Assembly (NCBI RefSeq): GCF_020687205.1
Contig: NZ_JAJEQE010000003.1
Coordinates: 59,385 to 123,384, forward strand
Reading direction: 5' to 3'
Length of the DNA: 64,000 nucleotides
Origin: Hominisplanchenecus faecis
Lineage (GTDB): Bacteria; Bacillota; Clostridia; Lachnospirales; Lachnospiraceae
Numbering within the stretch: the stretch's first letter is position 1; each line of letters starts with the position of its first letter. Below, piece after piece: positions 42,255-50,368 of this stretch. Position numbers and translations under genes: made by a program. The notes beneath the pieces are model-generated. The model searched no databases and had not been told where the DNA came from. It was given only the letters and a program-made list of their open reading frames with translations.

Positions 42255-43025
42255 ATGTATATAGACGTATCAAATGTGAGCATTTCCTTCGAGGAAAACA
42301 AAGAACAGCATACCATTTTAAATGATGTTTCCCTTCAGGTGGAAAAAGGAGAATTTATCTGCCTGCTCGGACCGTCCGGCTGCGGAAAATCCACATTGCT
42401 CAATGCGATGGCAGGGTTTTTAAAACCTTCATCCGGAGAGATCAAAATCGACGGACAGACCGTAGAAAAACCGTCCATGAAATATGTCACCATTTTTCAG
42501 AACTATGGACTCCTGCCATGGAGAAGCGTGCAGAAAAATGTAGAGCTTGGACTGGAAACAAAGAAACTCGGCAAAGAAGAAAAAAAGAAGATCACAGATC
42601 ATTACCTGGAAATGGTTGGCTTAAAAGAAGCAGCTAAAAAACGTCCGGCACAGCTTTCTGGCGGTATGCAGCAGAGGGTGGCGATCGCCAGAGCACTGGC
42701 GGTCGAGCCGGAAATCCTGTTTATGGATGAGCCGTTCGGGGCACTGGATGCGATCACCAGAATGAAACTTCAGAAAGATGTTCTGAAGATCGCACATGAG
42801 ACAGACAAAACCGTCGTGTTCGTTACACATGATATCGAAGAAGCTATTTTCCTTGCAGACCGCATCGTGATCATGTCAGCCAATCCGGGCAAGATCAAGA
42901 GCATCATGAAAGTCACACTGCCGAAAGACAGAGACCGTACATCAGATGATTTCCTGCTGATGCGAGATAAAGTGTATGAGATCTTCCAGATGAAAGAAGA
43001 GAGAAATATCGAGTACTTTATCTGA
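42255..43025 (+). CDS. ABC ATPase, SsuB/TauB type
   Basis: A 256-residue ATPase from ATG 42255. Walker A is GPSGCGKSTLLNAM, Q-loop TIFQNYGLLPWRSV, signature LSGGMQQRVAIARAL, Walker B ILFMDEPFGALDAI and H-loop VTHDIEEAIFLAD. The sequence LLPWRSV is characteristic of the nitrate/sulfonate/taurine group. It powers the importer encoded by the two preceding genes and closes the locus. Confidence 0.88.
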   Translation: MYIDVSNVSISFEENKEQHTILNDVSLQVEKGEFICLLGPSGCGKSTLLNAMAGFLKPSSGEIKIDGQTVEKPSMKYVTIFQNYGLLPWRSVQKNVELGLETKKLGKEEKKKITDHYLEMVGLKEAAKKRPAQLSGGMQQRVAIARALAVEPEILFMDEPFGALDAITRMKLQKDVLKIAHETDKTVVFVTHDIEEAIFLADRIVIMSANPGKIKSIMKVTLPKDRDRTSDDFLLMRDKVYEIFQMKEERNIEYFI

Positions 43026-43085
43026 TTTCACAAGATTCATTTCTATTGTTTGTGAATAATAAAAAGAGAACATATAAAAATATAT

Positions 43086-43114
43086 TTGACATAAAAGAAT
43101 AGAAATGCTATTAT
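43086..43114 (+). promoter_or_regulatory. Promoter of antitoxin RNA 1
   Basis: TTGACA (43086-43091) and TATTAT (43109-43114) are 17 bp apart with an extended TGC. The surrounding 78 bp (43080-43157) recur almost exactly at 43517-43593. Confidence 0.75.
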
Positions 43115-43120
43115 AAATGC

Positions 43121-43209
43121 ATAAAAGGTGTTGCCGATGACGGTTCGCCTGATTGTTTAATAGTTGGATAACCGCCTATGTTTTGTCAGGACAGAGGGCG
43201 GTTATTTTT
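43121..43209 (+). ncRNA. Candidate type I antitoxin RNA 1
   Basis: A short transcript is predicted from the promoter at 43086 to the hairpin ATAACCGCC...GGCGGTTAT followed by TTTTT (43168-43209). Its 3' end overlaps, on the opposite strand, the last codons and 3' region of the holin-like peptide gene, so it can pair with that mRNA. Its 5' part begins AAAGGTGTTGCCGATGACGG. This convergent arrangement is that of Fst/TxpA-like type I systems. Expression is not shown. Confidence 0.65.
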
Positions 43210-43303
43210 GCGTCTTGGAGTCATGCTTTCCATGCATATAACCAAGACTGTAAAAAGTCGCACACAGTGAAAATACTGCGATAAGGTCAGAAATGGTAAG
43301 CAT
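43202..43303 (-). CDS. Holin-like type I toxin peptide
   Basis: A 33-residue peptide started at the ATG complementary to 43301-43303 behind a perfect AAGGAGGT ribosome site. It is one hydrophobic helix (MLTISDLIAVFSLCATFYSL) followed by a basic tail (GYMHGKHDSKTQK), as in small membrane toxins of the putative holin-like group. A long 5' leader of about 120 bases and an antisense RNA overlapping its 3' end fit a type I toxin. Overproduction of such peptides usually damages the membrane. Confidence 0.7.
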   Translation of the reverse strand: MLTISDLIAVFSLCATFYSLGYMHGKHDSKTQK

Positions 43304-43432
43304 AAGTAAGACCTCCTTTTCCAAGATTTCTCTGAAAGTGAGAGATAAATCTATGTAATCGGAGCTACAGTCTACTCTCCGCAAGAAGCGAACCGCCATA
43401 CACACGTCAACGTGTGGCAACACCTGTTTTGT

Positions 43433-43461
43433 ATAATATCATATATTTATTATAAAATCAA
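43433..43461 (-). promoter_or_regulatory. Promoter of the toxin mRNA
   Basis: Read on the minus strand, TTGATT (43461-43456) and TATTAT (43438-43433) are 17 bp apart. The mRNA would begin near 43426 with AGGTGTTGCC and CGGTTCGC, sequences also found in the 5' part of both antisense RNAs. Confidence 0.6.
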
Positions 43462-43522
43462 TAAAAACAAAAAAAGACATTAATAAACAAAAAGAAACAT
43501 ACAAAAACAAAAATAATATATT

Positions 43523-43551
43523 TGACATAAAAGAATAGAAATGCTATTATA
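43523..43551 (+). promoter_or_regulatory. Promoter of antitoxin RNA 2
   Basis: TTGACA (43523-43528) and TATTAT (43546-43551), 17 bp apart; identical to the promoter at 43086-43114. Confidence 0.7.
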
Positions 43552-43557
43552 AATGCA

Positions 43558-43641
43558 TAAAAGGTGTTGCCGATGACGGTTCGCCTGATTGTTAAAGGCT
43601 TATGATCGCTCTAGTTTCTCAGGCATGGGGCGGTCATTTTT
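43558..43641 (+). ncRNA. Candidate orphan antitoxin RNA 2
   Basis: The promoter and first 45 transcribed bases copy antitoxin RNA 1 with one A fewer. After GATTGTT the sequence diverges and ends in a different hairpin (GATCGC...GCGGTC then ATTTTT, 43604-43641). No toxin frame lies opposite it, so it is an orphan in this window. It may act on a related toxin elsewhere or regulate the neighbouring one. Confidence 0.55.
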
Positions 43642-43674
43642 CTATATAGAATCGCAACAATGGAGTGAATAACG

Positions 43675-43908
43675 ATGGTAAAATATTTGATAAAGGACAC
43701 GACAAGGGAAGAACGTGAGCAGATCGTGGCAGAATCTCTTGGCAATATTGATGCTTCCTGTGATGGATGCAGTTCCGGGATTGTGGAGATGTATCAGGAT
43801 TATATTGATGGAAAAAAGGAGCTGCGTGAGATTTCGATGGAGTTTAACGCACGCTATATTTCCGGGGAGGAAGCACCGACGGTTCGTTCTTCCTGTCCGA
43901 TGAGATAA
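43675..43908 (+). CDS. Small conserved hypothetical protein
   Basis: A 77-residue acidic protein (MVKYLIKDTTREEREQIVAE, then CDGCSSGIVEMYQDYIDGKK). A CDGCSSG motif with two cysteines is followed by a helix and the end SCPMR. It lies 14 bp upstream of the DnaQ-RecD2 start and is probably co-transcribed. It resembles small proteins seen in Lachnospiraceae without known role; metal binding is possible but not shown. Confidence 0.6.
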   Translation: MVKYLIKDTTREEREQIVAESLGNIDASCDGCSSGIVEMYQDYIDGKKELREISMEFNARYISGEEAPTVRSSCPMR

Positions 43909-43922
43909 CAAAGGAGCGGATG

Positions 43923-46829
43923 ATGGCAAAAGCGGGCGGAAATTTATTAAACACTTATGTTGCGGATTATGTGGTCTTTGATCTGGAGACGACCGGGATT
44001 TCGCCTAAGACGGACGAAGTGGTTGAGATTTCTGCAGTGAAGGTGGAGCACGGCAAGGTTACGGATGAGTTCAGTACGCTGGTGAATCCGAAACAAAGGA
44101 TTCCTTACGGAGCCAGCCGTGTAAATGGCATTACGGATGATATGGTTGCGGAAGCACCGTTTTTTGAACAGGTTCTGGAAGAATTTCTGGAGTTTATTGA
44201 AGGATTCGTGTTGGTCGGACATAACATTGCCCGATTTGACATGAATTTTCTTTATCGTGATGTGGAAAAGTATTTTGAACGGTCGCTGGCAAATGATTAT
44301 ATTGATACATTGCAGATGGCGAGAAGGGAGCTTCCGAATTTGGAGCATCACAGGCTGACGGATCTGGCAGAATACTACGGGATTTCGGCAGAAGGGGCAC
44401 ATCGGGCATTAAATGACTGCCGGATGAACCAGCAGGTTTTCGAGAAAATGGGAAATCCTGTATACAAAAAACAGGGCAAAGATAAAGAAAATAACAGAGG
44501 AGTCGATTCGGCAAAAACAGAACCGAGTGAACAGGCACAAAACACCGCACCGGCAGTCCGGAAACGCAGTACTTTTAAACTGCGTGCGGTGGTGGAGCGG
44601 ATCACTTACCAGAATCCGGACAACGGCTATACGGTTCTGAAGTGTGCGGTGAAAAATTATCAGGATCTGGTGACGGTGGTCGGCAGTCTTCTGGATGTCA
44701 ATGTTGGTTCGGTGCTTCTGATCGACGGAAACTGGAAAATGGACAGTCGCTATGGCAGACAGTTTCAGGCAAAGACCTGGGAAGAGACGATGCCGGCGAC
44801 TGTTTTTGGCATTGAAAAATATTTGGGTTCTGGGCTGATCAAAGGGGTTGGCCCCAAATATGCAAAACGGATCGTGCAGAAGTTCGGAACAGAGACGATC
44901 ACTGTGATTGAGACCGATGTCTTCCGGCTGAGGGAAGTGGAGGGAATCGGAGAAAAGCGTATCCGCAAGATTGCAGAGAGCTGGGAAAAGCAAAAAGAGA
45001 TTAAAAATGTTATGCTGTTTTTGCAGGATCATGGGGTTAGCACTTCCTTTGCAGCAAAGATCTACAAGCAATACGGCAATGAAAGTGTCAATAAGGTCCG
45101 GGAAAATCCATTTCGGCTGGCAGATGATATCTGGGGGATCGGCTTTAAAACAGCGGATGGGATTGCACAGAAGCTGGGATTTGGAAAAGAAGCCTTTGTG
45201 CGTCTTCGAAGCGGTATTATGTATACATTAAGCAATCTGGCGGATCAGGGACATGTCTATGCAACGAAGGAACAGCTGATCAAAACGGCAGCAGAGCTTC
45301 TGGAAGCAGAGGAGGGCTGTGTTGTGATGACGCTGGATCAGATGCTGGCGGATCACGATCTGATCTTACAGAAAGTAGAAATTCCGGAAGAGCAGCGAAA
45401 ACATGAAATGCCTGCAGAACTTGAACAACCGGAATGGAAATTGGCAGAACCTCAAATAACCGAAGCTATTTATCTGCCGCCGTTCTATTATGCGGAGACC
45501 GGTGTGGCAGGAAAATTAAAAAGGCTGCTGGCAGCTCCGGCGGCGGATCGTCTGTGGACTGCACTGGAGACGGCGAAAGAAAAAACAGGCAATCCGGATT
45601 TGTCGATTGATGTGGAAAAGATCCAGGAAAAGGTGCATATGGAGTATGATGAGGTTCAGGCAGATGCGATTCGCAAAGCAGCGGTTTCCAAAGTTATGGT
45701 GCTGACCGGAGGGCCTGGAACCGGAAAGACAACGACCACACAGGGGATCATTGCAGCATATCGTGCATTCGGACTTAAGATTCTGCTTGCGGCACCGACA
45801 GGGCGTGCGGCAAAACGTATGACAGAGGCCACCGGCCTGGAAGCGAAAACAATCCATCGTCTTCTGGAATGTCAGCCTCCGGAAGGATATCTCAAAAACG
45901 AAGAAAATCCGCTGGAAGGGGACGTACTGATCGTTGACGAATGTTCGATGATCGATATCGTTTTAATGAATGCACTTTTAAAGGCGATTCCGCAGGGGAT
46001 GCGTCTGATTTTGGTCGGAGATATCGATCAGCTGCCGTCTGTCGGAGCCGGAAACGTGCTGCGTGATATCATTGATTCTGAAACAGTGCCTGTGATCCGT
46101 CTGACCAGGATTTTCCGACAGGCACAGAGCAGCCGTATCGTTATGAATGCACATCGGATCAACGAGGGCAAAATGCCGGATATTTCCAATGGGAAGGATA
46201 CGGATTTCTTTTTTGTGCAGAAAGAAGATCCGCAGGAGGCAGCAGACGAGGTCGTGCGTCTGGTGAAAAATAAGCTGTCGCGTTATTATCAGACGCCGCC
46301 GTCCCAGATTCAGGTGCTCACGCCGATGCAGAAAGGAATCGTCGGAGCTGCCAATTTAAATACGATTCTTCAGGAGACTCTCAATCCGCAGGGCGAAGGA
46401 CTGCGAAGAGGCGGTTTTGTATTTCGCGTAAACGATAAAGTGATGCAGATCCGCAATAATTATGACAAAGAAGTGTTTAACGGCGATATCGGGATGATCG
46501 ATGCGGTGGATGTGGCAGCCCGAAATCTGAAAGTGAATTTCGACGGACGCATCGTAGAGTATGATGTCACAGAACTGGATGAACTGACACTTGCCTATGC
46601 AACAACAATCCATAAAGCACAGGGCTCGGAATATCCGATCGTCGTGATGCCGGTGCTGATGAATCATTTTGTGATGCTTCAGAGAAATCTGATCTATACA
46701 GGAATCACCCGTGCGAAAAAAATCCTCGTACTGGTCGGAACACGCAAGGCACTTTCCTATGCCGTGCGGAATGTGACGGTGACAAAACGAAATACTCTTT
46801 TAAAAGAAAGGTTACAGGAAAAGTTTTAA
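43923..46829 (+). CDS. DnaQ exonuclease fused to RecD2 helicase
   Basis: A 968-residue protein; ATG 43923 fits AAGGAG better than the adjacent ATG 43920. Residues 13-180 form a DEDDh 3'-5' exonuclease (VFDLETTGISPKTDEVVEIS, LVGHNIARFDMNFL, GAHRALNDC). A linker leads to RecD2: an N-terminal barrel, helix-hairpin-helix repeats (GSGLIKGVGPKYAKRIVQKF, VEGIGEKRIRKI) and the SF1B motor with Walker A LTGGPGTGKTTTT, Walker B LIVDECSMID, QLPSVGAGNVL, FRQAQ and YATTIHKAQGSEY. RecD2 is a 5'-3' helicase used in replication and mismatch-repair-linked DNA metabolism. Fusion to a proofreading-type nuclease is less usual. Confidence 0.85.
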   Translation: MAKAGGNLLNTYVADYVVFDLETTGISPKTDEVVEISAVKVEHGKVTDEFSTLVNPKQRIPYGASRVNGITDDMVAEAPFFEQVLEEFLEFIEGFVLVGHNIARFDMNFLYRDVEKYFERSLANDYIDTLQMARRELPNLEHHRLTDLAEYYGISAEGAHRALNDCRMNQQVFEKMGNPVYKKQGKDKENNRGVDSAKTEPSEQAQNTAPAVRKRSTFKLRAVVERITYQNPDNGYTVLKCAVKNYQDLVTVVGSLLDVNVGSVLLIDGNWKMDSRYGRQFQAKTWEETMPATVFGIEKYLGSGLIKGVGPKYAKRIVQKFGTETITVIETDVFRLREVEGIGEKRIRKIAESWEKQKEIKNVMLFLQDHGVSTSFAAKIYKQYGNESVNKVRENPFRLADDIWGIGFKTADGIAQKLGFGKEAFVRLRSGIMYTLSNLADQGHVYATKEQLIKTAAELLEAEEGCVVMTLDQMLADHDLILQKVEIPEEQRKHEMPAELEQPEWKLAEPQITEAIYLPPFYYAETGVAGKLKRLLAAPAADRLWTALETAKEKTGNPDLSIDVEKIQEKVHMEYDEVQADAIRKAAVSKVMVLTGGPGTGKTTTTQGIIAAYRAFGLKILLAAPTGRAAKRMTEATGLEAKTIHRLLECQPPEGYLKNEENPLEGDVLIVDECSMIDIVLMNALLKAIPQGMRLILVGDIDQLPSVGAGNVLRDIIDSETVPVIRLTRIFRQAQSSRIVMNAHRINEGKMPDISNGKDTDFFFVQKEDPQEAADEVVRLVKNKLSRYYQTPPSQIQVLTPMQKGIVGAANLNTILQETLNPQGEGLRRGGFVFRVNDKVMQIRNNYDKEVFNGDIGMIDAVDVAARNLKVNFDGRIVEYDVTELDELTLAYATTIHKAQGSEYPIVVMPVLMNHFVMLQRNLIYTGITRAKKILVLVGTRKALSYAVRNVTVTKRNTLLKERLQEKF

Positions 46830-46922
46830 TAGCTGGACGTGAGATAAAAAACATAGTATAATAAGAAAACAATGGTGCCGGAGACGGTATTTTATAACTC
46901 TGGCAGCCGAAAAGCGGAGATA

Positions 46923-46946
46923 TAGCGAAGCGGATTGTGAATGTCC
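46923..46946 (+). repeat. Second copy of the TAGCGAAGCGGATTG repeat
   Basis: TAGCGAAGCGGATTGTGAAT, then GTCC: matches 35974-35997 at all but one base. It is enclosed by the partial inverted pair AAAGCGGA/TCCGCTTT (about 46910-46956). The gap 46830-47116 holds this repeat and the terminator at 47012, and nothing else. Confidence 0.5.
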
Positions 46947-47011
46947 GATGTCCGCTTTACTAGATGACAGGAAAATTGTGATATCTTTTATATGGACATT
47001 GAAGAAGCGGG

Positions 47012-47050
47012 AACAGTTCGGGGGGGGGTGAACTGTTTTTTTTTTTTTTT
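47012..47050 (+). terminator. Terminator with long G and T homopolymers
   Basis: AACAGTTC and GAACTGTT form an 8-bp stem whose loop is a run of nine G and one T, followed by a run of 15 T. The homopolymers make this site prone to slippage in length. It lies upstream of the REC-GGDEF-EAL gene. Confidence 0.7.
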
Positions 47051-47116
47051 GAAAAGTTTTGAAAAGACGTGGAAAATGTTCAGTACAGGGTATTCTTTTA
47101 AGAGGGAAAATGAAGA

Positions 47117-49921
47117 ATGCAGAAAATTTTGATAGTAGATGATTCGGAAATAAACAGAGAGATCCTGGCAGCCATGCTTGAGAAAACATACGAGATCGAT
47201 ATGGCGAAAGACGGGCAGGAAGCGATCGAGATCCTGGAAAAGAAGTGGGAAACGTATCAGATCGTGCTGCTTGATCTGAATATGCCGGTGATAAATGGAT
47301 ATGAAGTTCTGAAGGTCATGGAAGAAAAGCAGTGGCTTGATTCACTGCCGGTTATCTGTATCTCGGCAGAAACATCGGAGGCAAGTATAGGAAAGGCGTA
47401 CGAACTCGGAGCCACGGATTATTTTACGAGGCCGTTTGATACGGCAGTCGTACTGCGGCGTGTGCACAATACGATTGCACTGTATGCAAAAGCGTCCAGC
47501 AGTCTGCACGATGCGATGGAGATGTTATCCGGCATTTTTTATCGTATCATTAAAATCAATCTGAGTACGGATACCTATAGAACACTTAAAAATATTTCCG
47601 ACGATTTCAGGAGTCCGCTGGATGGCATTAAGAGTATTTCGCAGAGACTGAGGCAGTACGGAGAAGAATATGTCCATGAGGAAGATCAGGAAGCTTTTTT
47701 GGAATTTTGTGATTCGGAAAATCTGCGTAAAAATTTCTCGGAAGAAGATACAGAGCGTATCAGTATGAGCTATCGCTGTCGGAATGGACAGGAATTTCGC
47801 TGGGTTTCCATGGAGATCATCAAGAGTACAGAGTACGCAAAAGATAACGAAGTCGTGGTTCTTTATCTTCGGGATATCAATACAGACTATCTGAAACAGC
47901 TGGATATGGTTCTGAGCAGGAGCAAAGGTTCTGTCGGTATGGTGAATGTCAATGTAACAGACGGAACCTGCAAATCCGGAAGCAGTTCTCTGAAAAACCT
48001 GGAGCTTCAGGAAGAGGATCGTACACTTGATCAGTATATAAACAGGATCAGCACTTCGATTCCACAGGAGGACGGGCGCAGAAGTTTTACAGAAAATTTC
48101 AGCAGAAAGCATATGCTGGATTCTTTCGAAAAAGGTCACACGGTCATTCAGGAAAATTATCCGGTATACAGCACAGAAAACCATCGTCCGCAGCTTTATC
48201 GCGTAACAGCAGAGATGGTTCGCAATTCTTTTTCCGGTCAGATAGAGGCTATTCTTTATTTTACAGATATCACAGGAAAATATCTGGCAGAAAAGATGCC
48301 GCAGATTTTGTATCAAAAAAATTATGAACAGATTGCAGTGATCGATTTAAGACGCCGGAAGATTGTAGCCATTGCGGAAACAGTTTTTGATTTTTCACAG
48401 TCACTGGAGCAAGAAATGGATTACGATCAGTATCAAAAAAAAGTCATGAAGTGCGTTGTTCCGGAAGAAGAAAAGGCACAGTTTGAAAATTACACGAATC
48501 TTGATAATATAAAAAGAGAGCTGGATCGGAAAGGTCGCTATTCTTTCAGTGTATATCAGCTGAACAGAAACGGTGAAAAAGCCCTGAATAATTACACATA
48601 TCTTTATTTTGATCATTACTTTGACATCGTGGCTGTAGCAGTTGAAGATATTACGGAGCTGTCAGGACAGGATGCACTGACAGGCGGATATAACCGACAG
48701 GGATTTGTACAGAAGGCAGAACATATCCTGCAGAATGCAAATGAGGATGAGAATTATGCGATCCTGTTTTTCAATATTAAGAACTTTAAGGCAGTGAACG
48801 AACTTTTTGGAATTGATCTTGGTGATTTTATTCTGCGTGAGCTGTATGAAGATCTGAAAAATTCACAGCTTGATCCGGTTGTGATCGCCAGAGCAGAGGC
48901 TGACCATTTTGTGTGCCTTGTAAAACGGGAAAATCTGGATGAGAAATTTCTGCTAAAGCTCTGTACGAAGAAGATTTCCAGCTCCGGAAAGGCCATCCGT
49001 CTGTTCAGCCGTTGCGGTATTTTCTATGTAAAAGATAAAGAAATGTCCGTAAACATGATGATCGGGCGTGCGAAGCTGGCAAAGAAATATATCGAAGATG
49101 AGTATGTTCAGCCATATAAAGTATATGATTCTTCCATGCAGACTGCTTATATAGACAAAGCAGAGATTGCAGGAGAACTTGCAGAAGGCATTGCGAAAGG
49201 AGAACTTCAGGTTTATTATCAGCCGGTTGTGGATGTAAAGACCGGACAGATCGCTTCCGCAGAAGCCCTGATCCGCTGGCATCATTCCGAGAAAGGTTTC
49301 CTGTCGCCGGGCTTCTTTATACCGGCTCTGGAAGAGAGCGGTCACATCTCCGAACTGGATGATTATGTCATTCATCAGGTCAGCGATTTCCTGATGGATC
49401 GTTACCATGCAGGCAAGAATGTGGTTCCGGTTTCGGTCAATTTATCATGGATGGATTTCTATGATGAGAAGATTATGGAAGATATCCTTGATGAATGTAA
49501 AAACAATGATCTGGAAGAAAAACTGATCCGTCTGGAAGTTACTGAGACATCCTACGCTGCGATGGGTGAGAGCCGCAACAGTATTCTTGAATCCTTCCGT
49601 ACAGAAGGTGTCAAGATCATGATGGATGACTTCGGAACCGGTTATTCTTCGTTTGGTATGCTTCAGCAGTACAATTTCGATATTATGAAGATTGACATGA
49701 GTTTCATCCGCCAGATAGAGACAAATCCAAAGACGAAAAGTATGTTACGATTCCTGATCGATATGGCACATGAGATGGGCATTTATATCGTTGCAGAAGG
49801 CGTTGAGACAGAAGTTCAGGCAGATTTTCTGAAGAAGAGCCACTGTGATTATATCCAGGGATATTATTATTACCGTCCGATCCCACAGGAAGAGTTTCGA
49901 AAACTTCTTGATGAGATGTAA
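47117..49921 (+). CDS. Response regulator with GGDEF-like and EAL domains
   Basis: A 934-residue cyclic-di-GMP signalling protein. Residues 1-120 form a receiver domain (ILIVDDSEINREILAAML; phospho-Asp in VLLDLNMPVINGYE; Lys replaced near YFTRPFD). Residues 125-520 hold PAS-like sensing segments. The GGDEF-like domain (about 522-680) has a broken signature, RAEADHF instead of GGDEF, so cyclase activity is unlikely. The EAL domain (about 690-934) has the catalytic set: EALIRW, VNLSWMDF, LEVTETS, MMDDFGTGYSS, MKIDMSFI and VAEGVETE. It should be an active phosphodiesterase. No partner kinase is adjacent. Confidence 0.88.
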   Translation: MQKILIVDDSEINREILAAMLEKTYEIDMAKDGQEAIEILEKKWETYQIVLLDLNMPVINGYEVLKVMEEKQWLDSLPVICISAETSEASIGKAYELGATDYFTRPFDTAVVLRRVHNTIALYAKASSSLHDAMEMLSGIFYRIIKINLSTDTYRTLKNISDDFRSPLDGIKSISQRLRQYGEEYVHEEDQEAFLEFCDSENLRKNFSEEDTERISMSYRCRNGQEFRWVSMEIIKSTEYAKDNEVVVLYLRDINTDYLKQLDMVLSRSKGSVGMVNVNVTDGTCKSGSSSLKNLELQEEDRTLDQYINRISTSIPQEDGRRSFTENFSRKHMLDSFEKGHTVIQENYPVYSTENHRPQLYRVTAEMVRNSFSGQIEAILYFTDITGKYLAEKMPQILYQKNYEQIAVIDLRRRKIVAIAETVFDFSQSLEQEMDYDQYQKKVMKCVVPEEEKAQFENYTNLDNIKRELDRKGRYSFSVYQLNRNGEKALNNYTYLYFDHYFDIVAVAVEDITELSGQDALTGGYNRQGFVQKAEHILQNANEDENYAILFFNIKNFKAVNELFGIDLGDFILRELYEDLKNSQLDPVVIARAEADHFVCLVKRENLDEKFLLKLCTKKISSSGKAIRLFSRCGIFYVKDKEMSVNMMIGRAKLAKKYIEDEYVQPYKVYDSSMQTAYIDKAEIAGELAEGIAKGELQVYYQPVVDVKTGQIASAEALIRWHHSEKGFLSPGFFIPALEESGHISELDDYVIHQVSDFLMDRYHAGKNVVPVSVNLSWMDFYDEKIMEDILDECKNNDLEEKLIRLEVTETSYAAMGESRNSILESFRTEGVKIMMDDFGTGYSSFGMLQQYNFDIMKIDMSFIRQIETNPKTKSMLRFLIDMAHEMGIYIVAEGVETEVQADFLKKSHCDYIQGYYYYRPIPQEEFRKLLDEM

Positions 49922-49933
49922 AGATTTTTTAAC

Positions 49934-49962
49934 TTGCAATTCAAAAATTGCCATGCTATACT
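49934..49962 (+). promoter_or_regulatory. Promoter of the structured RNA unit
   Basis: TTGCAA (49934-49939) and TATACT (49957-49962) are 17 bp apart, with TGC before the -10. They begin 13 bp after the EAL-protein stop. No start codon with a ribosome site follows before the terminator at 50317. Confidence 0.65.
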
Positions 49963-49968
49963 TGAAAT

Positions 49969-50344
49969 GATATTAGGGTCAGAAGACCTTTTGACTCTGG
50001 AATCTAATACATGAAGCAGAAATGATTTTCATGCAAATATTTGCCCACCAAGTGATTGGTTAAGCCCATACGGACAGGCGGGGCAGCTGCCGATTGCGGT
50101 GAGAGACCGCATTATTGATTTAGTTAAAAGCTAAATTTTATAAGTCTTTTGTTTGGGAATACAGCGTCCCAGAATAAAACATCACTTGTGAAATGGTCAA
50201 TAAAGAGTAGGATTAGCAAATATTTGCTGGCGAGAGTGCCAACGACAGACTCTGGAAATAGTTTTTGCGGATGTAAGATAAATACATAAAGTAAAGCTAT
50301 CATAAGACGTTTAAAGACAGGTGAGGATTTCACCTGTTTTTTTT
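49969..50344 (+). ncRNA. Candidate structured noncoding RNA
   Basis: A transcript of about 375 bases is predicted between the promoter at 49934 and the terminator ACAGGTG/CACCTGT plus T8 (50317-50344). No convincing coding frame is inside. Two identical 12-base palindromes GCAAATATTTGC (50033-50044, 50215-50226) can close a long-range helix around 170 bases. The enclosed part holds GCGGT/ACCGC (50096-50110), GGCAGCTGCC and TGGGA/TCCCA (50154-50171) hairpins. GACTCTGGAA occurs on both sides (49993-50002, 50248-50257). The 5' end overlaps a GGGTCAGAAG/CTTTTGACTC hairpin related to the window's repeat family. I could not match it to 6S, tmRNA, SRP or RNase P RNA; a raiA-type RNA is possible. Confidence 0.55.
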
Positions 50345-50368
50345 ATGCGGATATATTTATCGTATGCT

